From Periconia sp. R9002 (taxonomy: Eukaryota > Ascomycota > Dothideomycetes > Pleosporales > Periconiaceae): 64,000 nucleotides of DNA. Each line of letters opens with the position of its first letter. Within the stretch, counting starts at the first letter, position 1. This document shows, piece after piece, positions 1-13,507 of the stretch. Both the position numbers and the translations under genes were made by a program. Location of the stretch: positions 43,495 to 107,494 of the forward strand of contig JAMAHW010000113.1 in the NCBI GenBank assembly GCA_023627715.1, written 5' to 3'. Under the pieces are notes generated by a model, which was given only the letters and a program-made list of their open reading frames with translations, made no database searches and was not told the origin of the DNA.

Positions 1-119
1 AGTCTATATCCACAACCCCACGCTTCATCCTCCTCGCCATAACGCACAGCTATTGTACATTGTCCGCCACGCTGCTCATATGCCACCTTCAGGATATCAA
101 ATCATGTGGATCTTCGCAC

Positions 120-612
120 TTAATGGCTCGCAGGCTTGTTCTTGTAGAGCGGGTTTCGCGGGTCGTTCTTGTGCTCGTCGGCTGTTGCGAAGGTAAACCC
201 ATTAGCGGAACCATCCCGAATAGTTACATGTCCGGACCAAATGGGCTGTGATAAATGGATGGATGGGGGAAAAGGGTGTACTAACAGGCCATCATAGCGT
301 TGGCGGCAGAGTTGACTCCGTAGAGGATAACAAGGCCTATAGCATCTCCGTTAGCTGCGCTCTGCCATCTCGCCATCCCTCGTTATCCCAATTGCCCCTC
401 CCATAGCTCCCCCAGCTCTTAAACCACTCCCAAATCAATCAATTATTCGCGTGCGACGTACCGGAGACGTAGAAAGGCCACATGGGGCGGGCTACAAGTC
501 ACATCGTATTAGCAGCTTTCCTCCACCAACGCAGGCCTCCCGAGCCGGCATCGACGGGGCCAATTGACATACCGACAGCGCCGTTAAACTTCTTTCCGAG
601 GAGACCAGCCAT
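120..612 (-). CDS. ATP18: F1Fo-ATP synthase subunit j (ATP18), mitochondrial
   Basis: Small Fo subunit of mitochondrial ATP synthase in the inner membrane, known in yeast for its role near the dimer interface. Four exons can be joined: 612-573, 491-462, 336-286 and 181-120. Introns start GTATGT, GTACGT and GTTAGT and end in AG. The spliced product is 60 residues, close to the yeast protein. It begins MAGLLGKKF, continues with RPMWPFYVSG leading into one membrane segment (LVILYGVNS, about residues 24-40), and ends with the family hallmark DEHKNDPRNP. No single exon is long enough to stand out as an open frame, so the gene is easily missed. It is head-to-head with SPC19, 301 bp apart. The match across all three splice junctions makes the call secure. 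Confidence 0.93.
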
Positions 613-913
613 TTTGACGAGTGATGGAGTGGATTTGGGATGGGTGGAGTGCGGGTTCGGTGATGGGAAGGTCGGGAGCTTGAACGTTTGCTGGCTGTCT
701 CTCTCCCGAGAACTTCGCGCGCCAAGTCGACGGAAGCCGAAGTATCGCCGGGGTGGTTGCTCGACATGCATCAATGCGCGCGCGGCGGGGTGCTTGTAAA
801 CAACATTTGAACACGAATTGAAATACCAACCAAACTTGGAGCAACATTCTTCCGCCAAAATCAATCCAAACGGAAACTAGCAGGGCTGAGCAACCAAATT
901 GAACCAGAAAAAA
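613..913. promoter_or_regulatory. Shared ATP18/SPC19 divergent promoter region
   Basis: The 301 bp between the two start codons must hold the 5' leaders and promoters of both divergently transcribed genes. Nothing here has a convincing coding signal; the overlapping open frames are antisense shadows. I see no clear TATA box. The role is inferred from gene orientation only. Confidence 0.5.
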
Positions 914-1525
914 ATGGCTCTAGAAGGCTGCGTCTCCTCGCTCCGCAGCAGCATGCAACTCCTCGATTCCTCCATAAACATCCTCGACGAGGGCGTAAAC
1001 GACTTCCCGCGGCTGGCAAAAGTACTTCAAACCACCAGAGTACGTCTCTATTTCCCTCTTTCATATCATCTCCCCAATCTTTCAAAAATCCCCACCCACC
1101 TCTCACGAGCAAGACCCTAACAAACACAACAGCACTTCGAACTAATCTCCGAACCCGACCTCCACCGCGCGCAATCCACCCTCCTCTCCGAGATCCGGCC
1201 CGAAGTCGAATCCCTCCTCCACCGCGTGCAAAACTACCTCGACAAGCTCGAGCGCCGCGAGCAATCCCTCATCGCGAAGTGCGACCTCAACGAAGGACGT
1301 CTCGGGTCTACTACTACAGAATCGGCTTTCGGTGCGGCGCGAGGATCAGGAGGAGGAGGGAATGGGAGGACGTTGAGCGCGGTGCAAGAAATGAAGTGGA
1401 AGCAGTTGAGGGCGAAGAAGCAGCGGTTGAGTTATTCGGTCGAGACGCTCGAGTTGCAGGCTAAGCAGAGGGAGAGGCAGTTGAGGATGAGTATGGCGGC
1501 GCCGCAGCAGGGGTATGATGATTGA
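914..1525 (+). CDS. SPC19: DASH/Dam1 complex subunit Spc19
   Basis: Subunit of the fungus-specific DASH (Dam1) ring complex that couples kinetochores to spindle microtubules. Two exons, 914-1039 and 1133-1525, flank an intron with donor GTACGT and acceptor ACAG; the frame is kept. The product is 172 residues, normal for the family. The N-terminus MALEGCVSSLRSSMQLLDSS followed by a D-x-G-V-x-D-F-P-R motif is the conserved Spc19 start. A coiled-coil-prone middle (EVESLLHRVQNYLDKLERRE) follows, then a second charged helix (MKWKQLRAKKQRLSYSVETL) after a Gly-rich linker. The ATG lies in a good context (AAAAAATGGC). Head-to-head with ATP18. Confidence 0.92.
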
Positions 1526-1790
1526 GTGCTGGCTTGTGGGAGGAGGATTGGTTGAAATACTTTGGTTCTCTGGTTTGAAATTAGAGGAGATTGTGGAGAC
1601 ATTGTGTACAGAGAGGAGAGGCGCATTTTGCTATTTATGAGATACCCGATAGAAATCAATGACAATAACGAACAAAAACTCCGTCTTCTTAACCCCTTAT
1701 TACTAACCTCCGGAATGCTTACACATGTGTAGTTCCTTTGAAAAGAACCGTCTTACAAACACCTATATCGTAGGTACAAAGTCGGCTTAG

Positions 1791-1855
1791 CTTAACCGGG
1801 GGTGATGCAATGAGTGATAAATGTCTTAATCCACCACGCTATGTGGTGTCTCGAT
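1791..1855. repeat. Dispersed ~65 bp repeat, copy 1
   Basis: This segment resembles 33529-33597. Both run from AACC(G/A)GGGGTGAT through GAGTGATAA and TGTCT to TATGTGGTGTCT(C/T)GAT. The copies differ by substitutions and a few short indels. It is probably a piece of an old mobile element, because nothing around it is coding. Confidence 0.6.
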
Positions 1856-1979
1856 AACAAACGACTCTGTACCTAACATTATGATGCTTTTATCAGTGTA
1901 CTCCATCATCGTGTTGCAAGATAGACACTCTAATTAGAGTCCGATTTCATTCATTGGAGGATGCTTCCCCACAATAAAT

Positions 1980-2300
1980 AAACATTTCTTAAAAGAAATA
2001 TAAGAATAAAGGTGTTAAGCTTTTTCCTAAGCTCTGTTTAAAGCCGATATAATAGTAGTAAAGTTAGGATATATAATAGGAGGAAGCCGTTATATAACGA
2101 GATAACAGCAGTCTAGCCTAGATAGCACTCCAACCTCTTTTATAGGTAGATAAGTCTAAAAGTATTATATTATTAGAACTTATATGCTCCTTACTATGTC
2201 TAGCGATAAAGATAGGAAGATAGAGATAGTAGGAACAGCTTACGTGCTCTGTAAAATTCCTTTAGGTTAGTCTAACTGTGTTAGTAAGTCTAACGCAAGA
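1980..2300. repeat. A+T-rich degraded element, possible solo LTR
   Basis: A block of A+T-rich, TA-rich sequence within more balanced flanks. It contains TGTTAAGC near 2013 and GTCTAACGCA near 2290, which could be the TG...CA ends of a solo long terminal repeat of about 280 bp. The ends are a guess; the composition shift is visible. No open frame crosses it. Confidence 0.4.
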
Positions 2301-5300
2301 TCCAGAGACCCATTGCTGGTTGGGGGGGCGGGGGGGGGGGTTAGATAGATTTTGGGCGAGGTCGTTTCCTGTTTGTTGGTGTTTATGGTAGGTGGGTGTG
2401 TACCTAAGCGCCCTACAAGTACAGCCAACTGTCCGCGCTGTTATTCACCGCAAAGTTATTAACCAATTTCCCCTTGATTCTAAATTCCAAGAAAATTATG
2501 GTGCAGCACGTCGTGCTATACCTCTTATAGAAAACTTTTCCACTAATATTTTCTCTTTAACAGGCCTTAATAATTCGATGGTATAATTGTTATAAGGTGA
2601 ACAAGTGCACGATACACCAATTGACTATAAAAGTTCAGTCATCGTTTCAGGACAGAATATTCAATCTCAAAATACCCCTAACGTTTAACGCAATTATCTC
2701 CAAAGCAGTACTGTTCTTGACAATCTTTAGATCGGTATTAATTGTTATATGGAAGATTGTGACTTATCTTTTCGAGTTGCCCTAGGAAATGCTAGTAGTA
2801 AGCAAATCTCTGGCCTCCAGGAAAAAAATTGTCCGGCATCTTGCCGACACACATGGTTGTCGAGGCAATCTCACAAGTTCATTTCAGAATTACATGACTT
2901 TAAATAAACTAGAATGCTTTCTGTTGTTAATTAAAAACAACGTCGAGGTTTAGAGGGAAAGTATGTTATGGGGAAAGAGCTGGAAGATCTTCGAGAAGGC
3001 GGAACAGCTGATGGACTGTACCTTTCCGAAGAATAGCTGCGATAATAGTGAGATACTGGTCACTTCAGCCGTAACAGGCGATACGTTCGTGCTTTTCAGC
3101 CGCTCATTCCGCTTCCGTAATCAACTGGTCAAGCGCCAGACTGCTCCCGCCGCCTATGCACACTCGCACATGTCGTCTCAGCGGAACAAACCGAGGCAAG
3201 TCGCAGCGAGAAGAAAGCTCAAGTGTCTGATCCGACCACACGTAAGACGTAAAGCTCCTCGTTCCTGCATACGCGCGTGCGGTGTGCTGTGAGCGGTGAG
3301 AAGAAGTGAGGCGAATACCAACCGTTCAGAGTAGTAACTAGCAGCGGGCACAAGTGTACAACTACTACCTACCCTCCCCTTCACGCGCGTGATGCTCAGA
3401 ATTTTCCGTCAGGACTACTTTTTCTGGAAGGATCTGGAGGACTAAGGGGTGCCGATCATCAAGTTGCATTTTTGTTTGAAGAAAGGGTTCCGATTCGTTG
3501 GGATGTCTTGGGGGAATAGACTCTGGTACGAATGTACTGTACCCAAGCGCGCGGTAAACTTGTCTGGCAGGGATTTGGTAGGGGAGCCAGTAGGATGTGA
3601 GAAGTAGGGAAAGTTGACGTATTTACTTGGGCGGTGACGGGTGATTCGCTATATGGCCGTTGTGGTGGCCGTTTGACCCGTAAATTTAGCTCAGTATAAA
3701 GGGTACGTGCACGTAGCATTGCGAAAATCCCATGCGTACAAGGTAGCGGCGCAACAAGAAAGCTTGATTATTCGAGAGATGTGGATACAGTGTATTAGCG
3801 TGGACCCGCTGTGAGATAGTCAGTCGTTTTGCTGTGAGGTGATGTCACCTCGTTTGGATTGTCGTGTATCTTTTGGTATTTACAGCACATGCCTCCCACT
3901 GCCCTGCGAGGTGGGGAGTTAGCGTGGCAGTTGGGCGTGAAGAGGCTCGAAATCTGGGTAAGCGTGGCGGGACTTCGGCTAGCAACGTGCAAGACCACTG
4001 GATGAAACGAAGAGATTCTATCAGGCCATGATGTAACGTGGATACTTATCCTGTCTCTTGTGCGTCGTGGGTGTGCAGATGAATGTGCAGTGTATTTTGG
4101 CGGGGGAGTAAGCATACATACCTCGGTAGCGAAGGCTGCATGAGAGTGAAAGCCCTACGTCATTGATTGCATGCAGGAAACGGAGAGGAGTGTTTTCCAG
4201 CGCATTCTGTTGATGTGTAGGTAGTTACGGGGGATGAGCAGTGGCTACAGATGTTGCTGCTCTTCTTTACCTTCTGAAGGAGTTGGGCTGCAAGGCGAAC
4301 TGCCAGACCAAGGCCGCCGCATGTAAGCGGCACAGAGCCAGGAATATCCCAAACGCATACCATGACACGGAAAGGATCTGGTGAATGCACCACTGAATGC
4401 AGGGACTTTTGACAGTGAAGGAACGTTTTAGGAACCTTATTCCACGGAACTCGAGACGGAGTGAAGGCTGTCGTGGTCTGTGGTTTGGCGATCGGATATA
4501 GGTTGTGCCGGAACCGGAAGCTGGATCTCACAAGGTGTCCAAGACGAGATCCAAACTCGGGCTCTGTTGCGATATCATTGGACATTGGCATGGACAAGGG
4601 CAAAGGCTTGGATGGATTGAGGGCAAGGGTGTTCGGTATTCGCTCTATTGTCGCACGGACCACCATGAATGTCGAGCAGCGCACCTCGTCCGAGCCCGCA
4701 AAGAATGCAGACAATGGCGGTGAGACAGCCATGGGCAGCGCAAAGCCGACGCAGACTTTGCCTCCCACCGGCAGTGAGTGCAGCACTGGGCAGCGGCAGG
4801 AAGCTTCTCGTATCGCTGTATGCACTGTGTAGGGAGAAGGTACCTATGCATAGGCAGGATTTACCATGAACACGGTTAGGCTGATCCTTCTGGCAATCAC
4901 AAGACCACGAGGGAGTGTGTGCATCAATGTTTATCAATCAGATGCCACGATGCTGAAAAGTTGGTGTTGCGGGGCAATCTCCTCGTTTGATCGAATAGGG
5001 AAAGTGGGGGATGTGTAGGAGTTGTCGACTACAATTGACAACCTATACGTACACAGAATGTATACTTGGGTATACGGAATAGTCGTTCGCAGGATGTACA
5101 TTACTAAGATGCGGAATATTCTTTGATACGCTTCCTTGTAGAGGGATGGACAGAAGAGCGAGGGCATAACCGTCTGTCTGTCGGATTACCTGCAATCGTC
5201 TTTGGTTGGGGTTACAGCAGGACAGGCTTTGGAGGTTGGAGGTCGAATGAGGTGTGGGAGACACCCCCTGCACAGTGCATGGTGTCCGTGCACGCAAGAT

Positions 5301-7287
5301 CTTTTCGAGGGTCCAATTCGCTTACAAGCCCCGCGATAGCCGCAGAAGGAAATGTTTTCTGGTGATGATGTGACGAGATGGACAACGGCTGCGGCGACAT
5401 GTATGTACAGTACAGTGCGGTACAGTGCTGCGGTTAGTGTAGTAAGTTACTTAAACAGCATACCTAGCTGATCCTTCACCAATCATCAGCTGAGCCCTTT
5501 GCACTGGGCGAATTGCCTTTCCGGGCCTCCCTCGCTCACTTGCAGTGCACTGCGCTCGCTGTGAATGCATGCGGCATCGTGCCTTGTTGAAGGCCGGCAT
5601 AGACGGCATCTCCCATACCGATAGCTGTTGATGATGGCCAGAGGTTCAGGTGACTGCGACGACGACCAAGGTTGGTGTGACAAGTATGGATGGAGATGGG
5701 AACGGACGTCACGGACACGATCATGTCATGTTCGCAGCAGTGGGCCGCACGTTCTGTTCTGTTCTGGTGTGGAAAAGGTGTCTGTGTGTGCACCACGGCG
5801 TCAGGCGAGTTGCTTGCTTGCAGCCTCATGCCCATGTCGCCGTATCGCAGTCCCACATTGGCCACGACCGGAGGGGCTTAAATTTGATGTTGCTAGTGTT
5901 TTGGTGAACCCTGGTCCAGCGCATGGCAGGGAACAGGTATTGGACCCTCCGGTCGGGCCCCCTCCCTATCCTCCTACCTATCCTCCCTTCTCCTCGCGAT
6001 GGAAGGCCCTCGGAAGAGACAAGTTGTTGTGTTTGTGGCTCCCGAGCCAAAGTAAAAAGGCAGTCTCTTGATGCCAGTCGCTGTTTTGGCGGTATCTGCA
6101 GCTCGTTGTCAATCACGGTACGGTGCTATCAACATGTTGGAAGAGCGTGGGTGGGGTGGGCTTAGCGCTGAATACTTATGGCTTGGCGGACAAGTGCCAT
6201 TGGCAGATGATCTCCGCGATTTTGGCTTTGCTTTGCAACACCAGCCCGCCCCTCGCGGCCCTTTTGTTTCTTGTCCTTCACACCATGATTCATTCATTCC
6301 ATGACAATCCGATAGCGAACGTACTGGTAGATGCTGATGCTGTCTGTAGCTGTGGCTGTGGCTGTAGCTGTTAGCCGCCGCCGTACAACTCTGTAGTGTA
6401 TACATAGCTCTTGGTAGCCACTGAGGCCGCCTAAGTTGGAAGTGGCTTGCTACTCACGTACTTTTGTCGTAACTTGTAGCCAATATCTCATTTCCCAAAT
6501 CTCGACAGAAGACGTCGACGAGACCAAACAGCTTCTGTTCTTCTCTTTTCTCTTTTTCTTGTGTTGACTTGAACCCAAAACCCCACCAAGTGACCATCCT
6601 TGCCTCTCCTGTCTCGCAGGCGCCCTTCCCGTGCGGTTTGGCCATAGACCGTAGTATTTTTTGGCGGTTCGTGCTTGTGCGTCCGCTGCATGTCCGGGGT
6701 CATCTCACCCTGGCCCTGTCCGCGCTGCTTTGGATACGAAGCTACTTACCTGCCCAGTGGTCTGTTTTTGCCTGCCCTGGTGCTCATAACGCGGCCAACC
6801 CGCTGATTTTTTTGCCCTCTACTTTGGTCCCTTAACCAAGGCCCAGAGGAGGGACTCAAGGTATGTATGTGATGATGTCTCCCCTAACCATCCCCACCCA
6901 CCTGCTTGTTTTTCATTGTCGTCGTTGCTAGCTGCCCCAGGTCGTAGCCTCCGACCATCAACAACACCACCTCTCCACTCCTATCGTTTTGCCTTCGTTC
7001 CGCCCTCCTCCTCAAAACCTACCACGACACGCGCTTTTTTTTTTTCGCTATGCACGTACTGACCATCTGAAAAGTCCCCTAGGCCACCCGGGCCATCGAC
7101 GAGCAACCGCGCCTCAGGCATAACCTTCTTCCTCTTCTTCTCCCGAGTGCCTCACCACACTCTGCAGCCACGCTGCCATCTCCCTCTCTCTCCACACACT
7201 TCCTCCACCGCCGCGGCTGTTCCTTGTCCATCACGCCATACCTCTTCTCAAGCCCTGCATGACATCGCTGTCTTCTCAACGGGAATC

Positions 7288-9854
7288 ATGGATACAGAGG
7301 ATGGACAGGTTTTCATAAAGGTGCGCCAGTTTTTGTCTTTGGCGGGGTTCCGCCCTGCATCCCTAACACAGAACCCCCATGCGACACGCACATTCCACAT
7401 GCCCCTTGAGCGTACATATAGCCATACCCAAAGCACCCCCATCACAATGTGCCTGTACTGTTTGGTACTTTCCACTGTCGACCGTTTTGCTGACAAGCCT
7501 CCTAGAACCTTGCATATTTTGTTCGAACCCATGAAAAGGCTCTCGCCAATGCCCTTCAACTCCAGCGACAAGCCCCTCGCCGGGCCTCTGTCACCACTCC
7601 CACCTCTCCAACAACGACTTCGAATGCAATCTCCTCCTCGAACTCGAGCGTCTGGGCCACTGCACTCTCTCTCCCCTCACTCACCTTCACATCCCAGGCC
7701 ATCAAGCCTGCGAAGCTTACCCTGACACCACACCATCTCTTCTACCTGCTCTCGCGTTTTGAGGACTTGAACATATCTGTGGGCCCTATGAACGTGCGCT
7801 TGGAGAATATCCATACTGACGTCTCACCCACTAACTATGTCTCGTTCCTCAGCAACGCACAACGCAACAAGACCAGAGCCTCGGACCGTGATTCAATCCA
7901 CTCAGTCTCTAGCATTCGCAGTGTGATGTCTGGCATGTCTTCTCTTTGGTCCTCTCTCCGTCTTTCCTCCAACAGTGCATCCAAAATGGAAAAACAAAAG
8001 GCGCAGCTCCAGGAAGATCTAAAGTACTTGTACTCTGCCTTTACCAAGATACCATGTTTGAGACTTGCTCCCGATCACAAGGCCCGTCTGATTTCTGGTT
8101 ACGAGGAGTTTCCCTTTGACAGTGCCGTGCCTCTACATGCGTTCAAGAATGTCACTGCACTAGAGATTTACGATGTTGACTTTCGCCAATTCTACGGCTG
8201 GGATCGCCTCGCTGAGAATCTGCGTAGCCTCACGGTTAAACGAGCAGGTGTAGATGACCCCGCCGACCTCCTCATCAACATTGTTTTGGACGATGTGGAC
8301 AAAAGGCGGCGACGCTCTGCCAAAGCACCCTCCTCTCCTCCAGCTCCTTGGCCTGCTGGGAGCCCCACGCCAAAACATGCACAACTGGCACGCTCAGAGT
8401 CTCCTCCCATCTCTCCCACAGCGTCTGGCAAACAGAGTGTGAGTCCCAGGAATTCTACTTTGATGAGGGAAGGCTCTAAGCTCCCCTCACATAACCGCCA
8501 GCGTAGTACATCGCCTACGAGGCCTGTCAGTTCTCGCCACGGTCTCAGCCAGACGCATGGTAGAAGCAGTGCGACTAACGTCCGCCGGTCTTCTGGTAGC
8601 TCTGCCTCAAGCGTCCGCTCGACAACACCTCGGGCAAGCTCATCGAACCTGTTGTCTATGGGTTGGTTTCCTTCCACCAAATGGCGGTTCCTAAGGCATT
8701 TGAGCCTGGCTGATAACGCACTTACCAACATCTCGCCTTCCAGTTTAGCACCCCTGGCCGACACCTTGCAATCTTTGGACATTTCGGCTAACCTCTTTAC
8801 TGAGATACCCGACAGTCTCGCGACTCTGTCTTGCCTCCGTGCGCTTAATCTGTCCAACTGTATGATTGAAAGCCTGCACTCCTTGGGTCGAAATCCATTG
8901 CCTGCTATCACAACGCTGAATCTCCGGTCCAATCGATTGACGTCTCTGGCTGGAATCGAGCGATTGCTTTCTCTAGAGCGTGTAGATCTTAGAGACAATA
9001 AGCTTACGGATCCTACAGAAGTGGCCCGGCTCACGGTGGTACCCAACATGACTGATATCTACGTTCATCGTAACCCGTTTTGCAAGTCCTACAGCGCTTA
9101 CAGGGTGACAATTTTCAACCTTTTCCGGAAAACACCGGGCTATACCGTCGATGTCACAATCGATGCTACAGCGCCGAGTAGCAGCGAAAAGAAGCAGCTC
9201 ATTGACAGAGCGCCGGAATTGCTGGGCGTCCCTGTCGTCAAGCCACCCCCCGAAGATGATATTCCACCGCCTGCGGCTCCGCCAAAGGTTGTGAAAGCTA
9301 TCGATGCCACCGAGGATGCTCAACGCAATTCATTGCAGCGGACTAAGAGTGCTAAAAGCGGATCTCAGCGGAAGAAGAAGACGCCTAAGCGGCGAGTGGT
9401 TGAGCTCAGCCAGAATGAGAGCGCAGAGCCTGCTAAGATGGAATCACCTGCTATTTCTACTACTTCCCCTACTCCTGAAGCATCTGCGCCTGAAACCAGC
9501 ACGCTTAAGTCCACAGCGAGTGGTGTTACCCTGGAAAATACCACTCGTCTAGACGCTCCGAGCGATGTGGTCGCGGCCCTTAGTGATCCGCCGAAAAACG
9601 TTCCACCTATCGATACTGCAGTCAATTCACAGTCAGCTCGCGACTTCGATGTTAGTAGCGATCTTTACAAGAAGAAAATCGAGGCCCTGCGCCAGGATTT
9701 CGGACATACATGGCTCAGCGCTCTCGGAGACGAAAGCTGGGATGCAAAGTCTGTGGCCAGTTTTCCTTCGGAACAAGGGTTTTCACCCGCTCTACGACCT
9801 ACTCTACCTCGCACACCTAGCCAGGGTATTGTCTCTGGACGGACTCTTGGTTGA
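7288..9854 (+). CDS. Leucine-rich-repeat protein, SDS22-type repeats
   Basis: Two exons: 7288-7320, and 7506-9854 after an intron starting GTGCGC and ending CTCCTAG. Splicing joins VFIK to NLAYFVRTHEKALANAL in frame, giving about 793 residues; the ATG at 7288 is the first that reaches this frame. Residues 1-380 hold a conserved globular part (LTPHHLFYLLSRFEDLN; VTALEIYDVDFRQFYGWDRL) followed by a long Ser/Pro/Arg-rich disordered stretch. Residues ~394-545 carry leucine-rich repeats of the 22-residue SDS22 type (LRHLSLADNALTNI, LQSLDISANLFTEIP, ITTLNLRSNRLTSL, LERVDLRDNKLTD), closed by an LRR-cap-like segment (DIYVHRNPFCKSY). The C-terminus is Lys/Ser/Thr-rich and ends with a conserved helix (FDVSSDLYKKKIEALRQ). 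The exact role is unknown. The next gene is PP1, whose known regulator Sds22 uses this repeat type, but this protein is much larger than Sds22 and I saw no clear RVxF docking motif. Confidence 0.85.
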
Positions 9855-12339
9855 TACCTACAATTCTTTTGCGATACCCCATACTTGCTTCTTTCATGTC
9901 CTGGCAACTATGCCCTGAGATGTGTTGAGCGTAGACTTTATTGTTTGAATTTTTTTTACCGACTCTTTTTTTTCCTTCACTTGTCCATTGTGACTTGGTT
10001 GTTTGACAGGGCGTCGGTGGGATGTGATTTGCAGGCAACAAGGATCAACGCTTGTTGTATCGATAGTTCTCTCGTCTTTCTCGTATCGGATGGGGCGGCA
10101 TTTTTCCCTCAAAAGAAGGTTCTGCTTGCATTTCCTGTTTGCATCTTCTCTTTCATTTCGTGGAGAGATCCGGCATCTTTCCCCTTGTTACGATTTTCTT
10201 GTATCATAACCATTTTTTCGGCGTTTTTCTTTGAGCGGATTGATTTTTGTTTCTTCTTTTCTTCTTCTTTTCTTTTTCTCTCTTCTCTCGCATACGATGG
10301 ATTCAACGGCCTGTTCAATGTTATGATGAGGATTCCGGGCAGGAGGTGAAGAAAAAGGTGGTGTTCATACTCCAAAAGATGCGAAGCTGCGTAATGAAAG
10401 ATATGAGGGAGCATGGTGCCTTTTTTTAGATATTTCCAAGCCTGCGTGAAATCAAACCCGTTACATTATTTTCTGTTCTATATGACGTTCTCTGTTTGTT
10501 TTATTTTTGGAGACAAAGCTGTGCCGCCGATTTAAGGTTTTGTTGCGCAGCAGGGCCTATAGTGAAAATGTTTTGAAACACGAACGTTGACGAATGAGAC
10601 AGCGTGGGGGATAAAGGCCGAGTATGAGTATTTGTTTGAGGCATGTTATTGACATGCATTGGGACGCACGAATTCAGATTGGGCGCGGCTAGGCATGTAT
10701 AGTCGAGTGCGTGTACACGAAAACACTTTTTAGTGTTTCGTGTTTCAAGCCTTCTACTACTGTAGTTACTTGATGCGTGCAGTAGTAGGAACAAACGGTT
10801 CATTGATTCTAGTCAGGGCCACATACTGTAGCGTATCATGCTAAATAGCCAGTCGGGCAGAAAAAAAGGAGAAAGGACAAGTCAACCGCAGCAGGCTGGA
10901 TGGGCCGGCTTGTGTTGCTTGGGCTGAGAGCGGCAGCGGACTGGTGCCTAAGGGGGGTCCCATGAGACGGGCGGCGGTGGGAACAAGCATAAGCGGCGAT
11001 CAAAAGCCTAGAATGCGAGAATGTTTTGGGACAAGTTACTGCAGTGTTTCAGGACTAAGGCCGGTAGCTGTCAAAAGGTACTTGAGAAGGAATGCGTAGG
11101 TATGTACATATCGAGTGAGTACATACTGTCCACAGTGGCATTGTTGGTGTAGGTACCTAGCATGTTACTCGAGACGTCTGTAGGTAAGCGACAAGGCGCA
11201 GCATTGGTAGGTAGGTACTGTAGAATAGCCGTGGGTACCGGCGTGGCGTGCAATGGGCAAAGGGTTGCGGAGCTGATCTATTGAAGGGCCCGGGATAGGA
11301 TGATGAGACAGGATGCTAGCGGCTTGTTAGCAACCAAGATTTGTCGTAGCGCCGAGGGAACACTTGACGCTGGCCGATTCTGCTGTTCCGTTCTCACGGA
11401 CTGAGAAAAAAAAAACAGTCGTTGCATGATTCAGTCGATCCCACTTGCTACTGCCCAGTCGTTCCCAACAGTGCATGCTGGCTCTGTTTGCTCTCTGTCC
11501 CACTGCACTGCACAATAAATATTCGACTCCCTTTGAACCATCGCGCCCAGTTCGGCCTAGCTTTGACGCGTTTCTTGGCAACGCCGCTCAAACCAAGCGA
11601 AGGAAAGACTTCACCTCAGCGTCTGCCTCTGCCTCTGCCTCTGCACAGCACCAGCACAGCACCCCCTCCAGCTCTCACACTTTCTGCTCAACCAACCCCA
11701 GCTTCTGCTCCCTCTGCCTGGCCTTCCCATTCAGAGAATATCCAGCCCATCCACATCTTTAGTCTTCACCATTGCAACCTGCCCCCGTCCGACTCTGTCA
11801 AGGCGGTGAAGTCACATCCCACTCCATCTACTCCTCAACAGCGCCTCCCACCTTCGACCCCTCCGTGCGCGTCCGCCTCTCCACCTTCGGACTGCCTCAG
11901 GTACACCCTTGTTAACCTCTGCAATTGATTGTTGCTCCACTCCAGTTGCCATAGAAGTCGCGTGATTCCACCCGCTCTCTTCTGCCCTGCCCGGAGGCCT
12001 TCGCGCCAAATTCCACACCACGCGAGCATAGCTACACAATTTCTTAGAAGCCAGTTTGTTACAAAAGAGGTACTTTACTTTTCTCTACTTGTCGCCGCGG
12101 GAGGGGGGGCACCTTGCCTCTCTTGAGGCCCCACCACCTCAGTTGCGTCACATCGCGCTACCGAAAGCCTCATATCATGACATGTTCCCCTTGCTAACTT
12201 GGTACCACCCCAGGGAACACACCGCAAGCCTTTCGCGTCGACTCTCCCCTCCCTCCTGCCACCGCGCGCGAGGTGAAACCTTGCCAATAAGGCTACCCTC
12301 AACACCCTTTCCCCTCCGAGCTACCCGCACCCCGTAGCC
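9855..12339. other. Intergenic region upstream of PP1
   Basis: About 2.5 kb between the LRR gene and PP1. The first part is T-rich, consistent with a 3' untranslated region. A short CTCTGC tandem repeat lies near 11622-11642. From about 11.5 kb the sequence becomes C/T-rich on the plus strand, typical of a fungal promoter and 5' leader. I found no coding exon. Confidence 0.55.

Positions 12340-13507
<1,168 letters not shown>

Larger units (their letters stand above)
1526..7287. other. Gene-free region with degraded repeats
   Basis: Nearly 5.8 kb without a gene I can support. Roughly 1980-2300 is A+T-rich with many TATA/TTAG words and looks like a mutated transposon fragment. A run of G residues sits near 2324-2340. 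Stretches at 2400-2960 hold short frames broken by stops that could be decayed coding sequence but resemble no family I know. Frames at 3.3-6.8 kb lie on both strands, are short, carry no domain and lack joinable exons; I treat them as chance. The last few hundred bases upstream of 7288 are pyrimidine-rich and are probably the promoter and 5' leader of the LRR gene. Confidence 0.6.

Noticed and set aside
2392..2960. Possible decayed coding sequence
   Set aside because: Short frames interrupted by stops with no identifiable family; cannot be told from chance in A+T-rich sequence.
4160..4825. 221-residue minus-strand open frame
   Set aside because: No recognisable domain, atypical composition, other frames of similar length overlap on the plus strand; no support as a gene.
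8192..9049. 285-residue open frame antisense to the LRR gene
   Set aside because: Leu/Arg/Ser-rich shadow of the LRR frame, no domain of its own.
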